Assembly: GCA_027491235.1 (NCBI GenBank)
Contig: JAIXWO010000022.1
Location: forward strand, 248,001-312,000
Source of the DNA: Sphingomonadales bacterium
Lineage (GTDB): Bacteria; Pseudomonadota; Alphaproteobacteria; Sphingomonadales; Sphingomonadaceae
Length of the DNA: 64,000 bases
Reading direction: 5' to 3'
Shown here: positions 1 to 8,221 of the stretch, in pieces
Layout: each line of letters opens with the position of its first letter
How positions within the stretch are numbered: position 1 is the first letter of the stretch
Program-made: the position numbers and the translations under genes
The notes under the pieces: model-generated
Database searches by the model: none
What the model was told of the DNA's origin: nothing
The model's input: the letters and a program-made list of their open reading frames with translations, nothing else

Positions 1-1354
1 CAACATAGGTCAGGTAGCCCATCTTGCCGGCGGCAAGCGGGGGCACGGACGCGCTGAGCGTGCGGCCATCTGCGCTGATCGCGTAATCCACCTGCGTTCC
101 ATTAAAGCGCACCGTCTTAGGCTTCAGGCGCATGGCGTCGGGCAGGACGTCTGTGATCGTGATCGCACCCGTTGCGCGCACAGCATCGCCGTTGCGCAGC
201 TCGACACGGAACTGGAGCGCGTCTCCGGGCACAGCGACGGGTTGCGACGCGGTCTTCCGGATGGAGAGTGGGATGCCCGGCCTGTCAACCGGGATGTCGA
301 TCCGGACGGGAGCCGGATCAATGAGGGTGAACACCTCTCCATATGACGCGCCCGCCAATGTGAAAGGTTGTCCATCCGACCTTCGAAGCGCAGCCAGATC
401 TTGCGGCGCTGACTTCGACGGCGATGAATAGGGCGCTGGTGGTTCAACGAGCAGGCGGTACTGGCCGGGCCGCGCGAACGGGAACCGGTAGTCGCCGGGA
501 TCGAAGCGGTACACAGCACCACTGCTGTCGGTGACGGTAGACCCCGTCACCAGGCTCGACGGAAAGCTGGAAACACCATCATCCCCAAACACTTGCGTGG
601 GCTGGCCCGTCGCTGCGTCAACCAATGTGACGCGCGTTCCGGATACCGGCGCGCCATCTCCGCTGTCGAAGACGACGCCATAGGGGTCGATGAGCACTTC
701 CAGTGCGGACTGCGCGATCAACATGCCCGTCGTCGGGTCATGCGATTCAAGCGTCAGTCGTTCCCCCGGGTACAGAGAAAGCCGGCAATCGCCGGAAACG
801 GCCGTCGGGGGGATCGAGGCCGTTGGGATAAATCCTGCAAAGATGCCGCTATTGGGTTCCGTTTCCGTGACGAGGATTGTCTCGGAATCGCCCGATGGGG
901 TCTGGAGACGGACGGAGATCGTCTCTGCAACGTTCGGGTTCCGATTTTCAGACGGATCTGAGATCGCGACGATGAGCGGCTCACCGGCACGGATTTGGTT
1001 GGACTGTTCCAGCTGGGCCGGATTGAGGTTTGTGCCTGCCCAAACGCCATCCAACGACAAAGGCTGGAGCCCATTGGAGCCCTGACAGGTCGATGCGGGC
1101 ACGTTCATCTGCGCGCCCGGCCCCTTTGTGAGCTGATAGGTGGTCAGGGAGACAGGCGGAGGCGTGAGATCGACGACGAGATCGACGCGATTTGACAGTG
1201 TTGAGAGCGATTGGCCCTGAGCCTGCCACTCGATCCGCGCAATGTTGGAGATCACGATCGAATCCTGCGCGAACGCGGGTGCGGCGGCAGCCCCCATAAG
1301 GGCTACCGCCATCCCGACCATCCAGGCGAAGAGATGAAGGATCGTGTTACGCAT
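1..1354 (-). CDS. Large exported DUF11-type surface protein, 3' part outside window
   Basis: I translated this open frame from the ATG at 1354 to the window edge: 451 codons without a stop. Residues 1-30 form a signal peptide (MRNT, hydrophobic core, AAAAPAFA then Q). The mature part has beta-rich, Ig-like stretches, for example EPNSGIFAGFIPT and LIDPYGVVFDS near residues 160-230. From about residue 365 there is a DUF11-like unit (PLSIRKTASQPVAVPGDAL, then TDVLPDAMRLK). There is no visible membrane anchor so far; the missing C-terminus may carry more repeats or an anchor. It is the last visible gene of a minus-strand run of four exported DUF11-type proteins, 53 bp after the previous stop. Such domains are known from cell-surface and envelope proteins; the specific job is unknown. 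Confidence 0.85.
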   Translation of the reverse strand, partial: MRNTILHLFAWMVGMAVALMGAAAAPAFAQDSIVISNIARIEWQAQGQSLSTLSNRVDLVVDLTPPPVSLTTYQLTKGPGAQMNVPASTCQGSNGLQPLSLDGVWAGTNLNPAQLEQSNQIRAGEPLIVAISDPSENRNPNVAETISVRLQTPSGDSETILVTETEPNSGIFAGFIPTASIPPTAVSGDCRLSLYPGERLTLESHDPTTGMLIAQSALEVLIDPYGVVFDSGDGAPVSGTRVTLVDAATGQPTQVFGDDGVSSFPSSLVTGSTVTDSSGAVYRFDPGDYRFPFARPGQYRLLVEPPAPYSSPSKSAPQDLAALRRSDGQPFTLAGASYGEVFTLIDPAPVRIDIPVDRPGIPLSIRKTASQPVAVPGDALQFRVELRNGDAVRATGAITITDVLPDAMRLKPKTVRFNGTQVDYAISADGRTLSASVPPLAAGKMGYLTYV

Positions 1355-1407
1355 CAGCGGTTGGCAGGCCGGGGGCTGTTGCCAGCCCCCAGATCAGCTC
1401 AGTCCGA

Positions 1408-2484
1408 TCAGTTGATCGTCGCGCGGAAGTACAGCGTGCGCGTCGTGCCGGGGTTGACCGTGCCCAGCGTGCCCGAAACGGTGCCCGCAGAGAACGTTCC
1501 GCCTGCCGTGCCATCCAGGTTGCAGGTGCCGCTCGGCGCCGTACCCGTGTAGGTGCCCGACTGGAAGATCCCGTAGGTGGAATCGTAGGTCGTCTGAGCC
1601 GGCAGCGGGTCAGAGATGTTGACGCTGGTTGCAGACGCACCGCCTGAACCGTTGGACACGACGATGCAGTACTCGATCGTCGCACCCGGGATCATCTTCG
1701 GGTTTGTGGTCCCGTTGACGGGGTCAGAAATGATACGGCTCTGCTTGAAGACGTTCAAGATCGCAGCAGAGACGGTGAAGTCATCATCATCGCTGGACCG
1801 GCCATCATTCGCGACATCGCCGGCAACAACGCCAGCTGTGTCAAACAGCACTGTATCAACGCCGGCGGTGTTGGCGCCAGCTGTTGCCGTGATGACCGTG
1901 CCCTGCGTTGCCGCAGCGCCACCTTCACGGGCCTGACCCTGCAGGGTCACACCGGCGACGTCGCCATTCACGCGCGTTCCCGGGACCCCGCCAATGACGA
2001 AGACGGTGCGGACGCCGTCCGCCACCACTTCGTCCAAATAGGTGACCGCTGTGTCAGTTCCGGCGTCATAGGTCCCGTTGCCGTTGGAATCGACGAAAAC
2101 GCCGAGCCCAGTGACGTCGAAATTGTCCGTGCCACCGTGCGCTGCCGTGCCGCCTGCGAGCTGTGCGGCCGTTAGGCCGATGTCGATGGTGGCGTTGGTG
2201 TCGTTGGTGATTGTGAAGGTCGTCACAGCAGTTGCCTGACCAGGGACCACCGAAGTGGTTACCGTGCCGGTTTCCTGAACGCGGATGGCCACCCTGCGGT
2301 CAACCGTGATCGCGTTCGACCCCGTGCTCGCCGTCTGGGAAACGCCGCCAACCTGGAAGTTGACGGTGACCGTGTTTGTGATTGTGGAACCGGACGCGGT
2401 GCCTACAGCCAGCGCAGGGGAGGCCCCAAATACCGCCAGTGCAAGACAACTTCCTGTTGCCAGCAGTTTGATATTCTTCGTCAT
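1408..2484 (-). CDS. Exported DUF11 domain protein (358 aa)
   Basis: ATG at 2484 follows a purine-rich AGAGAGACC ribosome site. Residues 1-26 are a signal peptide (MTKNIKLLATG... ASPALA). The mature protein starts with SGSTITNTVTVNF, has a Ca-loop-like DSNGNGTYDAGTDT near residue 152, a second repeat core GVPGTRVNGD, and a C-terminal DUF11 unit (PGATIEYCIVVSNG, then DPLPAQTTYD) ending in a short beta strand with Ile-Asn as last residues. It is clearly paralogous to the 342-aa protein two genes upstream: same order of blocks and same ending. Two cysteines near the C-terminus could form a disulfide. Probably exported to the periplasm or surface; function unknown. Confidence 0.88.
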   Translation of the reverse strand: MTKNIKLLATGSCLALAVFGASPALAVGTASGSTITNTVTVNFQVGGVSQTASTGSNAITVDRRVAIRVQETGTVTTSVVPGQATAVTTFTITNDTNATIDIGLTAAQLAGGTAAHGGTDNFDVTGLGVFVDSNGNGTYDAGTDTAVTYLDEVVADGVRTVFVIGGVPGTRVNGDVAGVTLQGQAREGGAAATQGTVITATAGANTAGVDTVLFDTAGVVAGDVANDGRSSDDDDFTVSAAILNVFKQSRIISDPVNGTTNPKMIPGATIEYCIVVSNGSGGASATSVNISDPLPAQTTYDSTYGIFQSGTYTGTAPSGTCNLDGTAGGTFSAGTVSGTLGTVNPGTTRTLYFRATIN

Positions 2485-2548
2485 TTTTGGTCTCTCTTCG
2501 CTCTAAGCGACACCGAAGCCCACCCCCCGCCGGTGCCATTGCGGGTAT

Positions 2549-3010
2549 TCAGCGGACGACGCCGCGGAAACTCAGTTTGCCTTGGGCACCTGCTGCGATC
2601 GGTTCGCGCAGGACCCAGCGGACATGCGTTACGTCTTCGGGCCGGGCGGCACGTTCTGTGCCGTCCGTCTCTCGGACTTTGAGTGAGGCCAGCGGGGCAA
2701 ACGTCTTTCCGCCGTCGACAGAAACCTGCGCAACGGTGTCGGATGTGCCCTGATACGCAACGGGTGCTGGCATCGGATTGGTAACGACAAAATCCTTGGC
2801 GGATTGCGTGCCGGTGTTCCGGTATTGGAGGATGAAGACCAACCGATCGCCGGGGATGACCACCTTGGGCTCCTCCAGCACGATTTTTGTCTTGCCCCCA
2901 GCAGCCGGCACCTCGCGTTCGACAAAGACGGAACTGTCGAGCGCAACAGCGTCTGCCGCATGCCCGGAAACGGGGCTAAGCAATAGGAATAGAAGGATTA
3001 AAATACGCAT
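2549..3010 (-). CDS. Small exported DUF11-like protein (153 aa)
   Basis: The start is placed at ATG 3010 because GGAAGGA lies just upstream; an in-frame TTG at 3025 would be longer but lacks such a site. Residues 1-20 are a signal peptide (MRILILLFLLLSPVSGHA). The remainder is one beta-sandwich-like unit with the DUF11 signature: GDRLVFILQYRNTGTQSAKD followed by VVTNPMPAPVAY and a closing LSFRGVV strand. The gene begins about 20 bp after the stop of the upstream DUF11 gene and lies 64 bp ahead of the next one, so all are likely cotranscribed. It may act as a single-domain partner or capping subunit of the larger proteins; that is inference only. Confidence 0.85.
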   Translation of the reverse strand: MRILILLFLLLSPVSGHAADAVALDSSVFVEREVPAAGGKTKIVLEEPKVVIPGDRLVFILQYRNTGTQSAKDFVVTNPMPAPVAYQGTSDTVAQVSVDGGKTFAPLASLKVRETDGTERAARPEDVTHVRWVLREPIAAGAQGKLSFRGVVR

Positions 3011-3029
3011 CCTATGTCCTTCCAAAGCC

Positions 3030-4058
3030 CTAGTTTATTCTGACATTGAAGGTGACGGTGCGGGTTTGGCTGGCCGCAACGGTGCCAAGGGCAACCTCAA
3101 TGCGGCCGGGCACAGCCCCGGCAGGCGGCACAAACACCCCTGCGTCGGCGTCGGTCGCATCGGTCACGGACGCGCCCTGCAGGGTCATCGTTTCAGCGAC
3201 ATATGTGGTGTTTGCCGGGACATTGTCCGCAATGGCGACGTTCGTCAGAGATCCCGTGCCGCTGACGGTCGCGGTCAAGGTGTAGGTGACGATTGAGCCG
3301 GGTACGATTTTGCTCCCGCCGAACGGATCGACGACGCTGGAGGTCTTCGTAAAGCTAATGTTGGCTGCCTGAACGACATAGGCACCATTCGCACTGCCAT
3401 CGCCGCCAGAGGTGCCGACGACAGCGTCGCCGCCGCCCTGGCCCTGGCCATTTGCCGATGCACCGGGTGCGCCGGTGAGCGTCCGAGACGCTGCGGCAAG
3501 CGATAACTGCCCACGGTCGCCGTTAACGGACGTTCCAGGGATGGTCGAAAGCACAAAAACGCGGATCGATGCGTCAGGTGCGAGCACCGGATCGTTTGTG
3601 CCGGCGGCATAAACGGTATCGACACCGGCATCGTAGACGCCGTTCCCATTGGTATCGAGCACGATAGACGTTGCGGTTGGATCGAATTGGTCCCCGCCCA
3701 GCGCGGTCGTGACGGTCAGACCATAGGCTTCAGAACCGTTGCCGGTGTTGGTGACGGTGAAACTGGCAACTTGATTGACGCCTGACGGAAGCGTCGGAAT
3801 GTCGCCAGGATCAGCCGATGTGACAGCAACGTCAAGCAGCTCATCGACACGGAGGTTGGCCGTGTTCGATGTGGCGGTCTGCGCATTCCCACCGGCATCC
3901 GTATAATTGGCCGTAGCCGTATTCGTGATTGTGGAGCCTGCAACAGTCCCTGCAGCTTCAGCGCGCGGCGCGAAGCTGACAGATGCTGTGGCGACGATGA
4001 GCGGTGCAATGAGCGTGAGACGCACATTTTTGATCGCCCAGAAATTGCCTTCCAACAT
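3030..4058 (-). CDS. Exported DUF11 domain protein, first gene of the surface operon (342 aa)
   Basis: Residues 1-36 contain a signal peptide (KNVRLTLIAPLIVATASVSF... AEAAG). The mature protein opens with AGSTITNTATANYTDAGGNA, then has DTNGNGVYDAGVDT near residue 140, which resembles a Ca-binding loop, the block IPGTSVNGDRGQ, a glycine-rich linker (GQGQGGGDAVVGTSGGDGS) and a C-terminal DUF11 unit (PGSIVTYTLTATVSG, DNVPANTTYV). It ends in a strand with Arg-Ile-Asn. ATG 4058 has no clear ribosome site; GTG at 4025 would also keep the signal peptide, so the start is uncertain. Being first in the run of four, it probably follows the promoter in 4059-4365. Confidence 0.86.
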   Translation of the reverse strand: MLEGNFWAIKNVRLTLIAPLIVATASVSFAPRAEAAGTVAGSTITNTATANYTDAGGNAQTATSNTANLRVDELLDVAVTSADPGDIPTLPSGVNQVASFTVTNTGNGSEAYGLTVTTALGGDQFDPTATSIVLDTNGNGVYDAGVDTVYAAGTNDPVLAPDASIRVFVLSTIPGTSVNGDRGQLSLAAASRTLTGAPGASANGQGQGGGDAVVGTSGGDGSANGAYVVQAANISFTKTSSVVDPFGGSKIVPGSIVTYTLTATVSGTGSLTNVAIADNVPANTTYVAETMTLQGASVTDATDADAGVFVPPAGAVPGRIEVALGTVAASQTRTVTFNVRIN

Positions 4059-4365
4059 TGGTAGATACCCAACACACAGTTTTTCCTGCGGAGGGAATTA
4101 GAACCGAAGTGGAAAATATTTGGTTAAATCCGAAATGGAGGATTTTCGACAAGGCTATGAAATGCGCCACTTGCTTAGCGCTCCATAAACCACCAAATCG
4201 GGAGGAAAGTCGCGCTGTTTTCAGAAAAACGCAGAATTTCAGAAGGATACCAAAGTGGTTTGGTGGACGTCGGAACTGACGTCAAAGTGGCCAACACCTA
4301 AGGGCGCTTTAAGGAAATAAATTTGGCATCTTGGCCTGAAGGGCAAAATACCGCGTGTCATCGCC
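4059..4365. other. Intergenic region upstream of the DUF11 operon
   Basis: No convincing gene. It is less G+C rich than its surroundings. It should hold the minus-strand promoter of the DUF11 operon, though I see no strong -35/-10 pair. A pair of GACGTC palindromes (4266-4271 and 4278-4283, six bases apart; the second is TGACGTCA) and a small inverted repeat (4126-4131 with 4140-4145) are possible regulator sites. A 73-codon plus-strand frame here has no ribosome site and an unprotein-like composition. Confidence 0.4.
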
Positions 4366-4393
4366 TTGACAGCCCCAAGGCCTTCTCTTAGAC
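4366..4393 (+). promoter_or_regulatory. Probable sigma-70 promoter of tRNA-Asp
   Basis: TTGACA at 4366-4371, a 16-base spacer, then TTAGAC at 4388-4393. The first base of the mature tRNA lies 22 bases further on, as expected for a short 5' leader. Confidence 0.55.
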
Positions 4394-4414
4394 GCCGCCT
4401 CCTCACGCAAGTTC

Positions 4415-4491
<77 letters not shown>

Positions 4492-4516
4492 CTTCCCTTA
4501 ACGGGAAGGTGGCGTG

Positions 4517-4726
4517 TTACCGAAAATGGCCGGTTTCCATCCACTTAAGCACAGGCTTAAGCGGTAGGATCCATATGGTTCCAGCGATGACGTAGAAAAC
4601 GGCCTGCGCGATGACAGGCCAGAGGCCGACCAGGCCGGACAAGCTGGCGACCGCGACTGCCCAAATCGTCACATAAGCGAGGATACCAAGCATTCCGAAG
4701 GGTTTGCGCCAACTCGGTGTGTCCAT
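4517..4726 (-). CDS. DUF2842 family membrane protein (69 aa)
   Basis: Starts with MDTPSWRKPFGMLGILAYVT and ends LPLKPVLKWMETGHFR, the layout of the DUF2842 family of small alphaproteobacterial inner-membrane proteins. Two hydrophobic segments (about residues 12-33 and 36-55) are joined by a short turn, giving a hairpin in the membrane. It starts 4 bp after the stop of the folate cyclo-ligase gene and is probably cotranscribed with it. No function is known for the family. Confidence 0.87.
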   Translation of the reverse strand: MDTPSWRKPFGMLGILAYVTIWAVAVASLSGLVGLWPVIAQAVFYVIAGTIWILPLKPVLKWMETGHFR

Positions 4727-4730
4727 GAAA

Positions 4731-5318
4731 TCAGGTTCCTTTCAGGCGGCTTGCTGCAGGCACGATCCATTCGGCTTCCGTCAGGATCGCGTCAAGCGGA
4801 ACATCCCAAGGGTCAGCCGGGATCGCGGAGACTTCCTGAACGGACCAGGCAATGCCGATGCGCATCGCGGATGGTCGAAGCTCCAGCGCGCGGTCATAGT
4901 GCCCCGCGCCTTGACCGATGCGGTTTCCCTTTCGATCAAAACCAAGCATTGGCAATAAGATAAGATCAGGTTCTAATATAGTTTGTGAGAATAGGGGCTG
5001 CTGGAATCCACCGGGTGCGGTCTCTGTGGGGTCACCTGGGCTCCAGAGGCGGAACACTAAGGGGGCTTCCCTTGCCGTCAGGCAGGGGAGAACCAATGGT
5101 TTTCCGTGATTATGGGCTGACGTCATTACGTCATGAGGGTCTGCCTCACTCCCTACCGGCAAGTAGCTGGCGACGACTCGCGCCGCATCAAACGCCCGGT
5201 TAAGGGGGTGGCTGACCGTTTCTGCAATAGGAATATTGTTTAAAAATCGTTCTTTTACAAACGCTTGGCGACTTTTTCTAAGTTCTCTTCTGAGCTCTGC
5301 CTTTGTCGAGACGCTCAT
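4731..5318 (-). CDS. 5-formyltetrahydrofolate cyclo-ligase
   Basis: 195 aa, normal length for the family. It converts 5-formyl-THF to 5,10-methenyl-THF with ATP in the cytoplasm. Seen: N-terminal KAELRRELRKSRQAF with the basic residues that contact phosphate, VVASYLPVGSEAD, the segment LLPMLGFDRKGNRIGQGAGHYD carrying the conserved GxGxGxYD-type glycine loop (here GQGAGHYD), and a C-terminal LDAILTEAEWI. The gene directly follows the 6S RNA (2 bp), the same order found in many proteobacteria, where 6S RNA and this gene are cotranscribed. No good ribosome site precedes ATG 5318 because the 3' end of 6S RNA occupies that position. Confidence 0.93.
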   Translation of the reverse strand: MSVSTKAELRRELRKSRQAFVKERFLNNIPIAETVSHPLNRAFDAARVVASYLPVGSEADPHDVMTSAHNHGKPLVLPCLTAREAPLVFRLWSPGDPTETAPGGFQQPLFSQTILEPDLILLPMLGFDRKGNRIGQGAGHYDRALELRPSAMRIGIAWSVQEVSAIPADPWDVPLDAILTEAEWIVPAASRLKGT

Positions 5319-5319
5319 A

Positions 5320-5488
5320 GGTTGGCGGACCCACCATGGCCGTTGGCCGGAATATCCTCTGACGCCAAGTACGTCAGGTGGGGACCATGTGCATCAGGCC
5401 AAGACCTGAACAGGGACAGCCCCCTTGGATGTGGAATCGCCTCAGGGATAATCTGTCTAGCTCGCACCGGGCAGAATCCGCCGTAACC
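5320..5488 (-). ncRNA. ssrS: 6S RNA
   Basis: Called from gene order and folding. It lies between zapA and the folate cyclo-ligase gene, the usual place for 6S RNA. Read on the minus strand, the ends pair into a closing stem: GGTT-AC-GGCGGA at 5488-5477 with TCCGCC-AACC at 5329-5320. Inside the 5' half is CCCTGAGGCGAT, close to the CCCUGAGCCGAU stretch of E. coli 6S RNA, and GC-rich arms (for example CTGACG...CGTCAG) form the apical stem. 6S RNA binds sigma-70 RNA polymerase in stationary phase. The exact ends are estimated from the closing stem. Confidence 0.82.
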
Positions 5489-5501
5489 AGATATAGGGTC
5501 G

Positions 5502-5846
5502 TCAGCCGCGCCGCTCAAGGTGCATGGCCAAGTTTTCCAATCGTGCCGCGATGTCGTCGAGCAAGGAGATATGCTCGTCATTCGCGGCGTTGGGCGCGAC
5601 AGAAGGGGAGGAAGGTGCAGGCACCGCAGGTGCGCCGCCACTCTTACGGGATTCATCAAGTTCGTCAGCAAGCAGGAGCGAGGCGAAAAGCAGTTGTCGG
5701 ACTTCGCTCACGCTGCCCAAGGCTTTCCGCGCATCATGCGCCTTGCCGTCGACAATCTCAGCGATCTTCGTCAGATGCGCCTCTTCGCCGTCCCGACAGG
5801 CGACGGTATAGGCGTTTCCGCCAATTTTGAGCTCGATTTGGGCCAT
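5502..5846 (-). CDS. zapA: Cell division protein ZapA
   Basis: 114 aa. The N-terminal globular part MAQIELKIGGNAYTVACRDG, then EEAHLTKIAEIVDGKAHD, matches ZapA; the rest is helical (VRQLLFASLLLADELDE) with an Ala/Pro-rich linker and a final coiled-coil helix (ISLLDDIAARLENLAMHLE). ZapA bundles FtsZ filaments at midcell. The start codon overlaps the stop of the small upstream gene by one base (TAATG), so the two are translationally coupled, and 6S RNA follows 13 bp downstream. Confidence 0.9.
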   Translation of the reverse strand: MAQIELKIGGNAYTVACRDGEEAHLTKIAEIVDGKAHDARKALGSVSEVRQLLFASLLLADELDESRKSGGAPAVPAPSSPSVAPNAANDEHISLLDDIAARLENLAMHLERRG

Positions 5847-6076
5847 TAGTTGCGCCCTCCGACAGATGCCCGTGCAATCACAGCGTCGAGCGCGGACAGG
5901 GCGATGGTGGTTTCTTCCTTCAGCTTGGCGTGCCGTTCGGCGAGCGCGGCAAGGCGTGCCGCATCTTCGCTATCGGCTGGGGCAATAACGGGGGCAGGGG
6001 AGAGCGCGACGGCTTCAATCCGTTCCATCGCAGCGGCAATGCGCCTCAGCGCGTTCGACATTCGGGCGTCTGACAT
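5846..6076 (-). CDS. Small predicted coiled-coil protein upstream of zapA (76 aa)
   Basis: Not assigned to a named family. The protein has two helical, Ala/Glu-rich stretches (about residues 7-24 and 38-68) with a Pro-rich break (SPAPVIAPADS), suggesting a short coiled-coil or helical hairpin. It is linked to zapA by a one-base TAATG overlap, so a role with ZapA is possible but unproven. ATG 6076 is chosen; GTG 6082 and ATG 6061 are alternatives, and none has a strong ribosome site. The open frame continues far upstream antisense to tkt, but that part is not coding-like. Confidence 0.65.
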   Translation of the reverse strand: MSDARMSNALRRIAAAMERIEAVALSPAPVIAPADSEDAARLAALAERHAKLKEETTIALSALDAVIARASVGGRN

Positions 6077-6220
6077 ACGCACATGATTACCACGCAACCA
6101 TTCTGCCGCAAGCAAAATGGGGTGCCGTGGTTGACCATCGCGGACCGGCGCGACAAGAGGGCGGCGACCGCGCGCCTGCGAGTCGCAATTGCCTTTCCGG
6201 GCCGAGATTAAAGGACCGCC

Positions 6221-8209
6221 ATGACTGTTGATCAGCAGCGCCTCGCCAACGCTATTCGCGCGTTGTCGATGGATGCCGTGCAAGCCGCCAATTCCGGGCA
6301 TCCCGGCATGCCGATGGGCATGGCAGATGTGGCGACTGTCCTCTTCACACAGTTTCTGAAGTTTGATCCGCAAGTGCCTAAATGGCCTGACAGAGATCGC
6401 TTCGTTCTTTCGGCCGGTCACGGCTCGATGCTCATCTACTCGCTTCTCCATCTGACCGGCTACGATCAGCCGACGATGGACGACATCCGCAACTTCCGAC
6501 AGCTGCATTCGGTTTGTGCGGGGCATCCGGAAAACACCGAACTGCCCGGCGTTGAATGCACGACAGGCCCGTTGGGGCAGGGTTTGGCGATGGCCGTCGG
6601 CATGGCGATGGCAGAGCGCCACCTCAACGCCAATTTTGGCGACGACCTTGTTGATCATAAAACCTGGGTGGTCGCGGGCGACGGTTGTTTGATGGAAGGC
6701 CTGAACCACGAAGCCATTGGATTGGCTGGCGTGAACAAGCTTGGCCGCCTGAACGTCCTGTGGGACGACAACAACATCACCATTGACGGCGATACGTCGC
6801 TTTCGACCTGTGAAGACATTCTTGCACGTTATGCCGCCACCGGCTGGCACACTGTCCGCTGTGATGGTCATGACTTCGCTGACATTGCCCGGGCGTTGGC
6901 CGAAGCTGAAGCCGATCCGCGTCCCTCTCTGGTTGCCTGCAAGACGGTGATCGGGAAGGGCGCCCCCAACAAGCAGGGCGGCCACAACGTCCACGGCGCG
7001 CCGCTGGGTGGTGACGAGATTGCTGCAGCCCGCGACTATCTGGGTTGGGATGCCGCGCCGTTTGAAGTGCCGGCCGATATCATGTCGGGTTGGCGCACGC
7101 TTGGTGCGCGTGGCTCTGAAACGCGTGCGGCTTGGGAGGCTCGTCTCGCCTCGTCGTCTGCGCGCGGTGACTTTGAGCGCCGTTTGGCAGGCGTTGCAGA
7201 TCTCGCATCCCCCGCACTCGAAGGCTATATCGCCGACCTCGTAGCGTCCCCGCAGAAGGTCGCGACCCGCAAGGCGTCGGAAATGGCGCTTGGTCCGTTG
7301 ACCGAAAAGCTGCCGCATCTCGTCGGCGGCTCGGCAGACTTGACCGGATCGAACCTGACGAAGACCAAATCGACCGAGCCCTTTGGCGCGGCCAATTATG
7401 CGGGTCGCCATGTGTACTATGGCATCCGTGAATTCGGCATGGCCGCAGCTATGAACGGCATGGCGCTGCATGGTGGTGTTGTGCCTTATGGCGGGACGTT
7501 CCTCGTCTTTTCGGACTATTGCCGCAACGCCATCCGCATGAGCGCGGTGCAGCATGCGCAGGTCGTCTACGTCATGACGCACGATTCCATCGGGCTGGGC
7601 GAAGACGGGCCGACCCATCAGCCGGTGGAGCATGTCATGTCGCTGCGCATGATCCCCAACCTTAACGTCTATCGCCCCGCCGATGTGATCGAGACGGCGG
7701 AATGCTGGGCGCTGTCGCTTGAAACAACCGGCACGCCCTCCGTTCTTGCACTCTCACGCCAGAATCTGCCGCAGTTGCGCGGCGCAGGCGATGAAGGCTG
7801 GACGCGGGCGTCCAACCGCTCGGCCAAGGGCGCTTATCGCCTGAAGGCTGCCGATGCCGCTCGGAAGGTCGTGCTGGTCGCCACAGGTTCTGAAGTCGAA
7901 ATCGCCGTCAATGCCGCCAAGCTATTGGAAGGACAGGGGATTGGTGCGGACGTCGTGTCAATGCCGTGCGCGGAGTTGTTCGACGCGCAATCCGCCGCCT
8001 ATAAGGCCGATATCCTGCCGCGTGATGCTTTGATTGTTTCAATCGAAGCAGGTGTGACGATGGGGTGGGAACGCTATACCGGTCTCGATGGTATCAACAT
8101 CGGAATTGACCGCTTTGGGGCCTCGGCACCGGCGGACGCTCTTTATGACTATTTCGGGCTGACGGTCGACAAGATCGTTCCCCGCATCCTTGAGAAACTT
8201 GCCAACTAA
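6221..8209 (+). CDS. tkt: Transketolase
   Basis: 662 aa, full length. It moves two-carbon ketol units between sugar phosphates in the pentose phosphate pathway, using thiamine diphosphate. Seen: ANSGHPGMPMGMADVA at the N-terminus, substrate His in LSAGHGSMLIYSLLHL, TGPLGQGLAMAVGMA, the ThDP/Mg motif GDG...N (VVAGDGCLMEG then WDDNNITIDG), and in the pyrimidine domain GIREFGMAAAMNGMALHGG and DSIGLGEDGPTHQPVEH. AAAGGACC precedes the ATG. It heads the plus-strand carbon-metabolism run tkt-gap-pgk-fba; gap follows 12 bp later, so the two are likely cotranscribed. Confidence 0.97.
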   Translation: MTVDQQRLANAIRALSMDAVQAANSGHPGMPMGMADVATVLFTQFLKFDPQVPKWPDRDRFVLSAGHGSMLIYSLLHLTGYDQPTMDDIRNFRQLHSVCAGHPENTELPGVECTTGPLGQGLAMAVGMAMAERHLNANFGDDLVDHKTWVVAGDGCLMEGLNHEAIGLAGVNKLGRLNVLWDDNNITIDGDTSLSTCEDILARYAATGWHTVRCDGHDFADIARALAEAEADPRPSLVACKTVIGKGAPNKQGGHNVHGAPLGGDEIAAARDYLGWDAAPFEVPADIMSGWRTLGARGSETRAAWEARLASSSARGDFERRLAGVADLASPALEGYIADLVASPQKVATRKASEMALGPLTEKLPHLVGGSADLTGSNLTKTKSTEPFGAANYAGRHVYYGIREFGMAAAMNGMALHGGVVPYGGTFLVFSDYCRNAIRMSAVQHAQVVYVMTHDSIGLGEDGPTHQPVEHVMSLRMIPNLNVYRPADVIETAECWALSLETTGTPSVLALSRQNLPQLRGAGDEGWTRASNRSAKGAYRLKAADAARKVVLVATGSEVEIAVNAAKLLEGQGIGADVVSMPCAELFDAQSAAYKADILPRDALIVSIEAGVTMGWERYTGLDGINIGIDRFGASAPADALYDYFGLTVDKIVPRILEKLAN

Positions 8210-8221
8210 GGGAGAATGGAC

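Noticed and set aside
4058-4279. 73-codon plus-strand ORF in the spacer upstream of the DUF11 operon
   Set aside because: No ribosome site, no recognisable motif, and it lies where the operon promoter is expected.
5846-7633. Open frame of about 595 codons on the minus strand across tkt
   Set aside because: It is antisense to transketolase for most of its length and has no protein-like pattern; only the last 76 codons, outside tkt and coupled to zapA, are kept.
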